Shown here: in pieces, positions 50,949-58,814 of the stretch
Numbering within the stretch: position 1 is the first letter of the stretch
How the letters are laid out: each line of letters starts with the position of its first letter
NCBI RefSeq assembly: GCF_014207935.1
Contig: NZ_JACHLL010000007.1
Location: 1 to 64,000 of the forward strand
Reading direction: 5' to 3'
Length of the DNA: 64,000 nt
DNA from: Pseudomonas fluvialis
GTDB taxonomy: Bacteria > Pseudomonadota > Gammaproteobacteria > Pseudomonadales > Pseudomonadaceae
Position numbers and translations under genes: made by a program
Notes under the pieces: generated by a model
Database searches by the model: none
Told to the model about the DNA's origin: nothing
Seen by the model: only the letters and a program-made list of their open reading frames with translations

Positions 50949-51260
50949 ATGAAACGAAGAATTTTCCTGTCAGGTGCGCTGGTTGCCGGGGGCGCCTTAG
51001 CCGGGCACCTGGCGACTAAGCGGCTGTATCTCGGCGCTGCTCCTGCTTCCAGCCCGGCCGACTTTGCTGAGGCCATGGCCGGCGTGCGCCTGCAGTACGT
51101 CTCGCATGAGCTGCTTCTGGATCTGTACGCCCGGGCTGTATCGGAAGATGACCGGAACCGCGTTGTTCGCGAGGTCGTAAACCACAACCGAAACCTTTTC
51201 GTAGCCAACGCCTATGACCGGCAGCACGGCAATCCCGGATTCTACAGAGTGGCTGGCTGA
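50949..51260 (+). CDS. Small Tat-exported protein beside an FAD oxidoreductase
   Basis: 103 residues. MKRRIFLSGALVAGGALAGHLA is a twin-arginine-type signal (RRxFL with a mildly hydrophobic core), so export in folded form is expected. The remaining 70 residues are helical (ASSPADFAEAMAGVRLQYVSHELLLDLYARAV). Small Tat proteins next to GMC-type oxidoreductases can be their partner subunits. It stops 3 nt before the next gene. Confidence 0.6.
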   Translation: MKRRIFLSGALVAGGALAGHLATKRLYLGAAPASSPADFAEAMAGVRLQYVSHELLLDLYARAVSEDDRNRVVREVVNHNRNLFVANAYDRQHGNPGFYRVAG

Positions 51261-51263
51261 CCT

Positions 51264-52769
51264 ATGTTTATTGACACCCTGATCATCGGCAACGGCTTTG
51301 CCGGCCGGACAGTCGCCAGCACCCTGCAAGGTGAGTCCCTCATCGTAGAGCGCGGCGAGACGTTCAACATCTTCGAGCGCCGCCAGCGGTTCCTTTATAT
51401 GGACAAGACGAATCGCCATGACGCGCTGATTCGTCGCTCCTATGAGTCCAGGCATGCATTCAACGTCCCGGAGCAAATGCCCAAGGACTGTGCCTCTGAA
51501 TACATCCTGGTCGATGGTGGGTGCTCGAACCACTGGGGCGGCCTGAGCTTTCGCCTGAGCGAGGGTGTGTTCGCAAATCAGGGGGGAGATTTCCCTTGGC
51601 CATTCAACTATCAGGCCATACAGCCTTACTACAGCCGTGCCGAATCACTGCTGCGCATCAGTGCAGACCCAAAAGACCCAGAGGGTCGAACCTCCCGCGC
51701 TGCGATCAAAGGGGTTGAGAAATGGCATCAAGCACTTGGGCCGTATTTCCCGGATGCCTACATCGGCGCCCAGGCTCACAACCTTTCTGCCGATACGTCT
51801 GATGGCCAAGGCCAGTGTCTTGGCGCTGGCGACTGTGAGCTGTGCCCGATGGATGCAAAAACTCGGTCGCTGCATGTAAGGGCCAATACCCGCGTCCTCA
51901 ACGGCGTAATGGTCGATAGGCTGCGCTTTGAAGAAGGCAAGGCAGTCGAAGCTATCTGCATCACTGAAGATGGGCCGTTGGTGATCGGTTTCAACCGGGT
52001 GATTATCGCCGCTCATGGCGTCGAGTCGCTGAAAATACTCTGGAAGAGCAATCTCCCCAGCGCTACCCCGGACCATCTACTGGGGCACCACTATCAAGAC
52101 CATGCAGTGGCTGAGCTGGCGTGCCAACTGCCCGGCTCGGCAATCCCGTTCCTGCAGGTAAGCACGGCTGCGCAAGTTGTTATTCCTGAGCTCTCCGGTG
52201 AGGTCGATGGAATTGAGTTCACGACTCTGGCCTTGATGACGCCACCGAATGAATCGGCCGTTGCCGCTGCGCTGGACGTGGGGCAAATTAACGCATGGGA
52301 TCTTGAAGGCGCGATTAAGGACATGAGCTCAGTGCTGAGCCTGTACGTCCTGCTGGAGATACCTCCAGAGTGGGATATTTCGCTCTCGTACTCGGACGGG
52401 AAAGTCTCAATGGACACAGCCGGGTACCACAAGAACAAGGTTCGCTATAACGGCGTGATCGATGCCATCTACCGCAAGATGGACGCGCTGGGAGTAAAAC
52501 CCCTTCGCAATGCGGAACAGAAGCATTACATGAATGCTTTCGGCACCCACCACCTGGTCGGGATGCTTTCTATGGGGGATGGCCCCCGCGCTGTCGTTGA
52601 CGCGAACTTCAAGCTCAAGGGCACTAGCAATGTACGTATCGCCGGCTCATCTCTTTTTCCTCGCTGTGGGTCACGAAACCCTACCGTCACAGTGGTTGCC
52701 ACCAGCCTGATGCTGGCTGAGAAGCTTAATGCCGAGGCCAATGAATCACTTACAACGTCGGTTGACTGA
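51264..52769 (+). CDS. FAD-dependent GMC-type oxidoreductase
   Basis: 501 residues. N-terminal FAD motif LIIGNGFAGRTVA (GxGxxG), CSNHWGGLSFRLSE, a Cys-rich LGAGDCELCPMDAK segment and a C-terminal ending NVRIAGSSLFPRCGSRNPTVTVVATSLMLAEKL, which matches the GMC C-terminal domain. It has no signal peptide of its own, so it could travel with the Tat partner or act in the cytoplasm. It probably oxidises a sugar or polyol hydroxyl in the polysaccharide or its precursor. Confidence 0.75.
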   Translation: MFIDTLIIGNGFAGRTVASTLQGESLIVERGETFNIFERRQRFLYMDKTNRHDALIRRSYESRHAFNVPEQMPKDCASEYILVDGGCSNHWGGLSFRLSEGVFANQGGDFPWPFNYQAIQPYYSRAESLLRISADPKDPEGRTSRAAIKGVEKWHQALGPYFPDAYIGAQAHNLSADTSDGQGQCLGAGDCELCPMDAKTRSLHVRANTRVLNGVMVDRLRFEEGKAVEAICITEDGPLVIGFNRVIIAAHGVESLKILWKSNLPSATPDHLLGHHYQDHAVAELACQLPGSAIPFLQVSTAAQVVIPELSGEVDGIEFTTLALMTPPNESAVAAALDVGQINAWDLEGAIKDMSSVLSLYVLLEIPPEWDISLSYSDGKVSMDTAGYHKNKVRYNGVIDAIYRKMDALGVKPLRNAEQKHYMNAFGTHHLVGMLSMGDGPRAVVDANFKLKGTSNVRIAGSSLFPRCGSRNPTVTVVATSLMLAEKLNAEANESLTTSVD

Positions 52770-53817
52770 GATGAATCAATGGCTGGCAAAGGTGGATTCA
52801 CGCAACATAAGCGTTGTTATCCAGGGCCCCCTCTATCGAGCACTGGCCCCTGCCAGGGGAATTGACGCTTGCGTTGCGGCCGTGCGCAGGCATCTGTCAC
52901 ACGCGGAAGTCATCGTCTCAAGCTGGGCCGATGAGGATCTGTCTGGGATCGATGCCGATGTTGTCATAACAGCGGCTGATCCCGGTGTTCTTCGGGACTT
53001 CAACGGCAACCGGCACAACACCAATCGCCAGCTAGCTTCGACACTGGCCGGTATTCGCGCAGCCTCACGCTCGCACATCCTCAAGCTCCGATCCGATCAC
53101 ATCCTTACAGGCTCCAATATCGCTGTAATGGGATCCTATGACCCGCGCATTCCGCCGACTGCGCGTCTGCTTTGTCAGCCGATTACCGTCACCACGCTCT
53201 TCATCCGCAACCCGGTAAAGGTTCCGCTTCTGTTCCACCTTTCAGACTTGGTTCAGTTCGGCACCCGCGAAGATATGCTTGGGTTCTGGGACCAGAAGCT
53301 TAGGCTCCAGGAAGAAGTTTTCGCCCCTTCTCCCTACAAAAATCCCATCGGGAATTTCGTTGGGTACAGCGCAATGCGGATGACTCCGGAGCAGTGCTTG
53401 ATGCTCGGCTTCATGCGTAAGAAGGGTTATGACATCACGCTAAAGACGCCAGGGGATATTTCCCCTGAACTTGTGGCGCTATCTGAACGCCTGCTCTCCG
53501 AAAACTTCACTGTGCTCGACTGGGAAGCAAGTCAAATTGATTTTCCGGAGCGGTTCCGCAGGACCGGCTATTCACTGAAGACGATCTACAAGGCTTCAGA
53601 ATTAGCCGCTGCCGGGAGCCTTGGTCCTGCTGCAAGGAAAGCCCGATACCGAAAAATCTGGCTCAACAAGTACGTCTTCAACTTCGGCCGTGTGGCCTGG
53701 TGGATCGCACTGGCCTCGATCTTGTTGACCGCAGTCTCGCCAGACATCGCCAAATCTGCGAGAAGAGTCATGCGCAAGCTGAGGGGGCTTGAGCACCCCA
53801 ACAATGACAGGGTATGA
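52741..53817 (+). CDS. WavE-type polysaccharide biosynthesis protein
   Basis: About 358 residues. The N-terminal region ISVVIQGPLY, then VIVSSWADEDLSGIDADVVI and NRHNTNRQLASTLAGIRAA, is the WavE LPS-synthesis domain, a glycosyltransferase-like Rossmann fold. The C-terminus has a membrane segment (VAWWIALASILLTAVSPD). Starts at 52729, 52741 and 52771 are all possible; 52741 is preferred on a weak GAGG. It overlaps the end of the FAD oxidoreductase gene. Confidence 0.75.
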   Translation: MNHLQRRLTEMNQWLAKVDSRNISVVIQGPLYRALAPARGIDACVAAVRRHLSHAEVIVSSWADEDLSGIDADVVITAADPGVLRDFNGNRHNTNRQLASTLAGIRAASRSHILKLRSDHILTGSNIAVMGSYDPRIPPTARLLCQPITVTTLFIRNPVKVPLLFHLSDLVQFGTREDMLGFWDQKLRLQEEVFAPSPYKNPIGNFVGYSAMRMTPEQCLMLGFMRKKGYDITLKTPGDISPELVALSERLLSENFTVLDWEASQIDFPERFRRTGYSLKTIYKASELAAAGSLGPAARKARYRKIWLNKYVFNFGRVAWWIALASILLTAVSPDIAKSARRVMRKLRGLEHPNNDRV

Positions 53818-53826
53818 GGGGTAGTC

Positions 53827-54771
53827 GTGAAGGTATTGGTAACAGGTGCATCAGGATTCATGGCCCGCTCGTTGTTGACTAGGCTCCGCGCAACGCAAGG
53901 ACTCCAGGTCGTCACACTCTCCAGGAAAAAGGAACTCCCTGACGTTCTGGATTCCAGCACCCTCAATCAGTGCTTCTCTACTGCGAATTTCTTCGACCTT
54001 ATCAGCGGTGTTGATGTTGTTGTCCATACCGCAGCCCGAGCCCACATCTTGAATGAGACCGCCGCCGATCCGCTGGCCGAGTACCGGAAGGTCAACGTGG
54101 ATTTCACGCTCAACCTGGCCCGGCAATGCGCTCAGCGTCAGGTGAAACGCTTCATCTACATCAGCTCAATTGGCGTTCATGGCATTACCAGCGACCGGCC
54201 GTTCACCGTAGACGACGTCCCCGCACCGGAGGAACCATACGCGATTTCCAAGATCGAAGCGGAGCGTGGCCTGGAGAATCTATGCCAAGCTTGTGACATC
54301 GAGCTAGTCATCATTCGCCCACCGCTGATCTACGGGCGGGAGGCTCCAGGCAATTTCGCCCGAATGGTGGGCTGGATTTCCAGCGGTATACCTCTGCCCC
54401 TCGGGGCTGTCGATAACCGGCGATCACTGATCAGCGTCGACAACCTCGTTGACCTCATCTTGGTTTGCCTCGATCACCCCAGTGCAGCAGGCAAGGTACT
54501 GCTGGCCTCCGATGGGGAGGATGTTTCCACTTCAGATTTGCTGCGCCGCGTTGCACGAGCGATGGGCAAACCCGCCCGCCTTGTTCCCGTCCCTACAACG
54601 GTGTTGCGTGCTGTCGCTGGTCTTGCAGGAAAAAAAAGCATGGCCAGACGTCTTACCGGTTCGCTGCAAGTTGACATGAGCAGCACGACCGCACTGCTTG
54701 GATGGACTCCACCCTTCAGCCTTGATGAAAGCCTAGCTCGCTGCTTCGGGAGCCACGATGAGCGCCAGTAG
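53827..54771 (+). CDS. NAD-dependent epimerase/dehydratase (extended SDR)
   Basis: 314 residues from GTG 53827 after GAGGGG. TGASGFMARSLL at the start (nucleotide-binding, with Ala in place of the usual final Gly), catalytic Tyr and Lys in EPYAISK, and the conserved Ser in YISSIGVHG. The family epimerises, dehydrates or reduces nucleotide sugars. It resembles the WbpV-like branch often found at the end of O-antigen loci. It is the last gene of the operon. Confidence 0.82.
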   Translation: MKVLVTGASGFMARSLLTRLRATQGLQVVTLSRKKELPDVLDSSTLNQCFSTANFFDLISGVDVVVHTAARAHILNETAADPLAEYRKVNVDFTLNLARQCAQRQVKRFIYISSIGVHGITSDRPFTVDDVPAPEEPYAISKIEAERGLENLCQACDIELVIIRPPLIYGREAPGNFARMVGWISSGIPLPLGAVDNRRSLISVDNLVDLILVCLDHPSAAGKVLLASDGEDVSTSDLLRRVARAMGKPARLVPVPTTVLRAVAGLAGKKSMARRLTGSLQVDMSSTTALLGWTPPFSLDESLARCFGSHDERQ

Positions 54772-54816
54772 CGATCAGTAATCTCATGCCTGGCTGTTTC
54801 TAGCAGTCCCCCGGCG

Positions 54817-55029
54817 TCAGGCTTCACTGTCCCGAAGGACTGGCGGCTCTGGCTGGGCAGGCTTGCGAAAGGCTTTCAGCAGCTTGCAGAGGATCCAGCA
54901 GGCCAGGACCACAGCGACCAGCAGTGGTGGAAAACGCAGCATCAGTAGAACGCAGATAACCAGCGCACCTGCGGCAGCCAGCGCGCCGATGAAGGTGAAT
55001 AGGCACAGCAAGAATCTCAGTAGTGTCAT
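54817..55029 (-). CDS. Small two-segment membrane protein
   Basis: 70 residues with two hydrophobic segments (LLRFLLCLFTFIGALAAAGALVICVLLML and LLVAVVLACWILCKLL) and a proline-rich acidic tail. A GGAGAGCCC site precedes ATG. It ends the leftward block of integrative-element genes. Function unknown. Confidence 0.55.
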   Translation of the reverse strand: MTLLRFLLCLFTFIGALAAAGALVICVLLMLRFPPLLVAVVLACWILCKLLKAFRKPAQPEPPVLRDSEA

Positions 55030-55071
55030 TTGGGCTCTCCGAAGGCCTGCCCGGAGTGGGCAGGCACAGGG

Positions 55072-55965
55072 TTAGTGGGTATGGGTAGCGAGTACTTCCA
55101 GCTTGCCTGCCAGTGAGCTGGGGGCAGGCGATGCGGTGCCGCTCTGACTCTCGGATGCCGGGTCCGGGCTGGCGAAGAACTCCTCAACTATGGCGCCGAC
55201 ATCCTCCTCGCTATCCTCGAAGGCACCGTTGCCGAATCCGCGTCGTGCCGCATCATCCAATGCGGTCTGATTGAAGCCGGCAGCTTGCCGCCGCGAATCA
55301 AGTTCACTGGCTGTCACCAGTGCTTCAGCCATGTCCATGCCGCCGCGTACCGTCAGGTCGGCGTAGAAGATCGGCGTGCCATGGCTCTGCCGAGTCGACT
55401 TGCCACGCAGGCGCAGTTCCAGCGGCAGACAGGCCAGTCGGTTACCCGAGATGGCCTGGAAGTAATGCAGTCGTGCAGCCAGGGTGCGGATGCTGTTGAA
55501 GCCGGTGGTGCGAAACACAAAGCTGCCCAGCGGATCCTCATCACCAATCACCACATTCAGTCGACCATAGGGCTTGCAGGCACCGCCTTTCGCCAGCGGG
55601 CAGGCATCCGGTGACGGGCATGGCATCGACTGCATGCCGTCCTGAGTAACCCGCTTGCAGGTCTCGCCATTACCGACGCAAACCGGTCGCCCCGAATGCC
55701 GGTCGAACAGCGTGTAGTCAGCCCGGAAATTAAGCTCCGGCTCGTTGAACAGCAGGCGTACCGGAATACTACGCAGCTTGTCGTCCTTGCCCTGACGCAG
55801 CTCGTCATTGAGCGGGTGCAGTAGCCAGCCGTCCTTGCCTTGCACCTGGGATGTGATAGTGAACTGATCATCCTTTTCCGGCAGGCGCTTGCCGTTCTTC
55901 TCGATGACCTTGCCGATGGAAATCCGCCCGAGTACCGGCGGAGTGATAGCCAGACCTTTGAGCAT
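55072..55965 (-). CDS. Recombination-directionality-factor-like protein
   Basis: 297 residues. The family hallmark is the N-terminal MLKGLAITPPVLGRISIGKVIEKNGKRLPEKDDQFTITSQVQ. The middle has cysteines in CVGNGETCKRV, CPSPDACPLAKGGACKPYG (a zinc-type cluster). Annotations vary between 'hydrolase or metal-binding protein' and a Gp3-like directionality factor; the latter is a remembered resemblance. ATG at 55965 follows AGGAGA and is preferred over the longer frame. It lies in the same leftward block as YqaJ and DUF932. Confidence 0.65.
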   Translation of the reverse strand: MLKGLAITPPVLGRISIGKVIEKNGKRLPEKDDQFTITSQVQGKDGWLLHPLNDELRQGKDDKLRSIPVRLLFNEPELNFRADYTLFDRHSGRPVCVGNGETCKRVTQDGMQSMPCPSPDACPLAKGGACKPYGRLNVVIGDEDPLGSFVFRTTGFNSIRTLAARLHYFQAISGNRLACLPLELRLRGKSTRQSHGTPIFYADLTVRGGMDMAEALVTASELDSRRQAAGFNQTALDDAARRGFGNGAFEDSEEDVGAIVEEFFASPDPASESQSGTASPAPSSLAGKLEVLATHTH

Positions 55966-56056
55966 GGTGAGTCTCCTGGAAATGAAAAAAGGCCAGCCAT
56001 GCAGTACGAACTGCATGGACTGGCCAAGGGGAGGGAATGTTTGGAAAAGCTGGGTT

Positions 56057-57061
56057 TCAGCCGACCAGGAAGCGACGTGCACCCGGTTTCAGCATTGGGT
56101 ACTTGGCTTGCAGGTAGGGCTTGTCCTGGAGCAGCTGCACGACATCGAGACCGATGCTGTCCTTGGCCTTGCGCCAGCTGACATAGCCGCTGGAGAACTC
56201 TGCCCGACTGGCATCGCCCATGGCCTGCTGCAGCATCTGCTTGAGCTCAGACTCACGCTTCTCCCTCTCAGCAATCGACTGACGCACGGCTTTGAGCTCG
56301 ATGTATGCAGCAGAGAGTCCTGCATGCTGACTGAAGTCGACGACCTGGCCGTTGTCCTCCGGGTAGAGGCAGCGCAGGGCTGACTCTGCTGAAGCGGTGC
56401 CATCAGCAGGAGGCGGCGTATCAGTCTCCACGTAGTGCCAGAACTTACGCTCCAGCTCGATCAGGCGAGCGATCATCTGCTCATCCCGCTCAATGCGGTG
56501 GATCTCCAGTGTCTGACCACCAAGCAGTACCGCTACATCCGCTGCCTGCTTGCCGGTGACGGCGAGCTGGTGCATCACCTGCAACTGCACATACTCCGGT
56601 ACGCCTTCTTTCCAGAGGCGTGCCCCGTTTATGCCGGTAGTCTTGCATTCGAGGATCTGCACATCGTTCGCCCCGATGACCTCGCGGTCGATATTGGCCA
56701 GCATCCAGGGCAGCTCCGGATCCGGGTGCTGAAGCACGGAATTGATGCGCCGTACCTTGTTCTTCGTGCGCTTGCTGTAATGCCAGGCCACGATGGGCTC
56801 CAGAACGTTGCCCCAATACATCGGGCTTTCCTCATCCTGGGGATCGGCTTTGGGCATGCCGGAATCGCGCCCAGTCTTCTCCATCCAGAGTTCCAGCTGC
56901 GACTTATATGGGTTGAGGCCTACAGCTGCGGCTGCATCCGAACTGCCGATACCCTGCTTACGGATCTGCAGCCAGTCCTCGCGCGGCAGCTCCTTGGTGC
57001 TGACCAGGCGCAGGGCCGGGCGGGATTTGCTGGTGCTGCGATTCAATGAAGTAGCTTTCAT
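56057..57061 (-). CDS. YqaJ-type viral recombinase/exonuclease
   Basis: 334 residues. Lambda-exonuclease-like nuclease core: GIGSSDAAAAVGLNPYKSQLELW near the start, WGNVLEPIVAWHYSKRT, LPWMLANIDREVIG (active-site Asp) and ILECKTTG (Glu and Lys), then VQLQVMHQLAVTG. A C-terminal helical region follows. It degrades dsDNA 5' to 3' for single-strand annealing recombination. No beta/RecT gene is seen beside it. ATG 57061 is chosen. Confidence 0.88.
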   Translation of the reverse strand: MKATSLNRSTSKSRPALRLVSTKELPREDWLQIRKQGIGSSDAAAAVGLNPYKSQLELWMEKTGRDSGMPKADPQDEESPMYWGNVLEPIVAWHYSKRTKNKVRRINSVLQHPDPELPWMLANIDREVIGANDVQILECKTTGINGARLWKEGVPEYVQLQVMHQLAVTGKQAADVAVLLGGQTLEIHRIERDEQMIARLIELERKFWHYVETDTPPPADGTASAESALRCLYPEDNGQVVDFSQHAGLSAAYIELKAVRQSIAEREKRESELKQMLQQAMGDASRAEFSSGYVSWRKAKDSIGLDVVQLLQDKPYLQAKYPMLKPGARRFLVG

Positions 57062-57141
57062 AGCTTTCACCTTGCAGAAATAGAAACGCCCGACCTGCAA
57101 CGAAGCGGGTCGGGCGTTATGGGGTGGAGTAGGTAAAAAGG

Positions 57142-58110
57142 TCAGGCGACCAGTTGCAGGGCTGTATCCAGAGCGCGTTGCTTGATCTGGGCACCCTGCC
57201 CGAACCAGGCCGAGTCGAGCCGATACTCGGTGCTGCGTGCCCGGCGCTCGTGATCGACGTATTCGGTCACTGCATTGAGCAGGCCCCAGGCAGTGCCACG
57301 TGCTGAATCCAGCTGGCTGCCTCGGCCACGAACTTCATACAGCTCCTGCACTTTGCGCAGGGCGCGCTCGTTGGGCAGTTGCTCCGGCAGGGCGCCGGTC
57401 GGGCTGGTCTCGCACATCACGTTCAGAAAGAATCCCATTGCCTCATGCCACTGAACCTTGCGTTCAGCCAGATGGCGCATGCGGTACATAAAGTCGTCCC
57501 ATTGCGAGACGGCTACACCAAGCTGCTTCTTGACTAGATTGCCATCGAAGCGGGTGCTGTGCGGCACCTTGATTGCACGGCTGGTGCCGTCGAGAGCGAT
57601 AGTCAGCGTGTTGTTGCAGACCACCCGGATGGTGGTGGGCGTTGCTGTGGTGGCCAGAGTGCCGTCGCAGGAAGTGGCCAACAGCAGGTAGCCATTCACC
57701 TGGTCGTTGCCCTTGAACGCAGCACCTTGGCCGGTCCGCGCCAGAGCCCAAAACTTGCGCCCGCCCTTGAGCACGCCAGCGGTTTCCAACTCGTAGCCGG
57801 AGACTTCGGTGAGGTCGCGGTAGAACTCCAGCACATCCTTTGGCTGCACGGTGTGGTAACGCTGCGAGACCACCGACAGCGGCGCCTTGGTGTCCGAGCG
57901 GTAGAGCACCTTCTGTTCGGGGAAGGAGTGGATCGCGCCCAGATGGCCGATGGCGTCCGACTTGAAGTGCACGGGGCTTTCCAGGATCTGCCAGTCCATG
58001 CCGGCTTCACGTTGCCAGACTTCGATGGGCTGCTTCTGCGGCAGGTTGTTGCCCAGGCCGTGCCAGGGGGTAGAGCCTACGTAGGCCATTTGTTCGATTT
58101 GATGAGCCAT
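57142..58110 (-). CDS. DUF932-family protein
   Basis: 322 residues. TPWHGLGNNLPQKQPIEVWQREAGMDWQI, SVVSQRYHTVQPKDVLEFYRDL and VVCNNTLTIAL are the DUF932 signature. The family is common on plasmids and integrative elements and has no firmly known role. ATG 58110 follows AAAGGAAA. It lies next to YqaJ in a leftward unit. Confidence 0.88.
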   Translation of the reverse strand: MAHQIEQMAYVGSTPWHGLGNNLPQKQPIEVWQREAGMDWQILESPVHFKSDAIGHLGAIHSFPEQKVLYRSDTKAPLSVVSQRYHTVQPKDVLEFYRDLTEVSGYELETAGVLKGGRKFWALARTGQGAAFKGNDQVNGYLLLATSCDGTLATTATPTTIRVVCNNTLTIALDGTSRAIKVPHSTRFDGNLVKKQLGVAVSQWDDFMYRMRHLAERKVQWHEAMGFFLNVMCETSPTGALPEQLPNERALRKVQELYEVRGRGSQLDSARGTAWGLLNAVTEYVDHERRARSTEYRLDSAWFGQGAQIKQRALDTALQLVA

Positions 58111-58202
58111 GACGAATTTCCTTTGGGTGCAGGCCGGCATAAAGCGCTGCACAGAGCGCAGCACCGGCAATCAGTGATGGATGAGAGATGAAGGCAGCCG
58201 AA

Positions 58203-58532
58203 TCAGGTCGGCAGGTTGAAGCGGTGACCGCAGAGCAGGCAGAGGTTGTGAGCCAATACGTGGCGGTCGAGCGTATCGCCCAGCTGTGCACCGAGCGCGC
58301 AGCCTCCAACCCCGCCGGCCAGGCCGCCGAGGATGGCACCTGATAAATAGCCGAGCGTGATGCCGAAAGGCCCTGCGATAGTTCCAATCAGCGCACCTGC
58401 TTGGCCGGCAGCCAGTGCAGCGCTGACGCCTCGCGCAACACCGCCTACGGTACCGATGGCAGCGCCAACTTTCATGGCTTGATGGAATGAAGCAATTTTG
58501 TGGGAGTGACAGCGAGGGCAGTGCAATGACAT
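58203..58532 (-). CDS. Glycine-rich membrane protein with a zinc-ribbon-like pair
   Basis: 109 residues. It starts MSLHCPRCHSHKIASF (CxxC), has glycine-zipper membrane stretches (GAAIGTVGGVARGVSAALAAGQAGALIGTIAGPFG, GAILGGLAGGVGGCALG) and ends LCLLCGHRFNL with another CxxC. The design combines a zinc ribbon split across a Gly-zipper membrane hairpin. ATG 58532 chosen. Function unknown; part of the leftward block. Confidence 0.65.
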   Translation of the reverse strand: MSLHCPRCHSHKIASFHQAMKVGAAIGTVGGVARGVSAALAAGQAGALIGTIAGPFGITLGYLSGAILGGLAGGVGGCALGAQLGDTLDRHVLAHNLCLLCGHRFNLPT

Positions 58533-58814
58533 GGTTCGAACCTTCTTGGTGGTGATGTCACGGCAGTTATGTGTGGCTGAGATTTTTTCGAATCGAATCG
58601 CCAGCAATCGAGGCCTTGTACTCAGGCCATATTCGATAATATGATCTGCACATCGCCAAATGCGTGTGGTGCCTGAGCAACCACGGCTGAGCAGTTGCCT
58701 CCTCAGTTGATCAGCTCAAAGGGCCTTGCCCTCTCTCTCCAAATCCCTGCTGACCATGACCTGTTGCCTGAGGCAGCACGGTACTTTGTTGCCGTGGCTT
58801 TACTGGAGAGAGCT

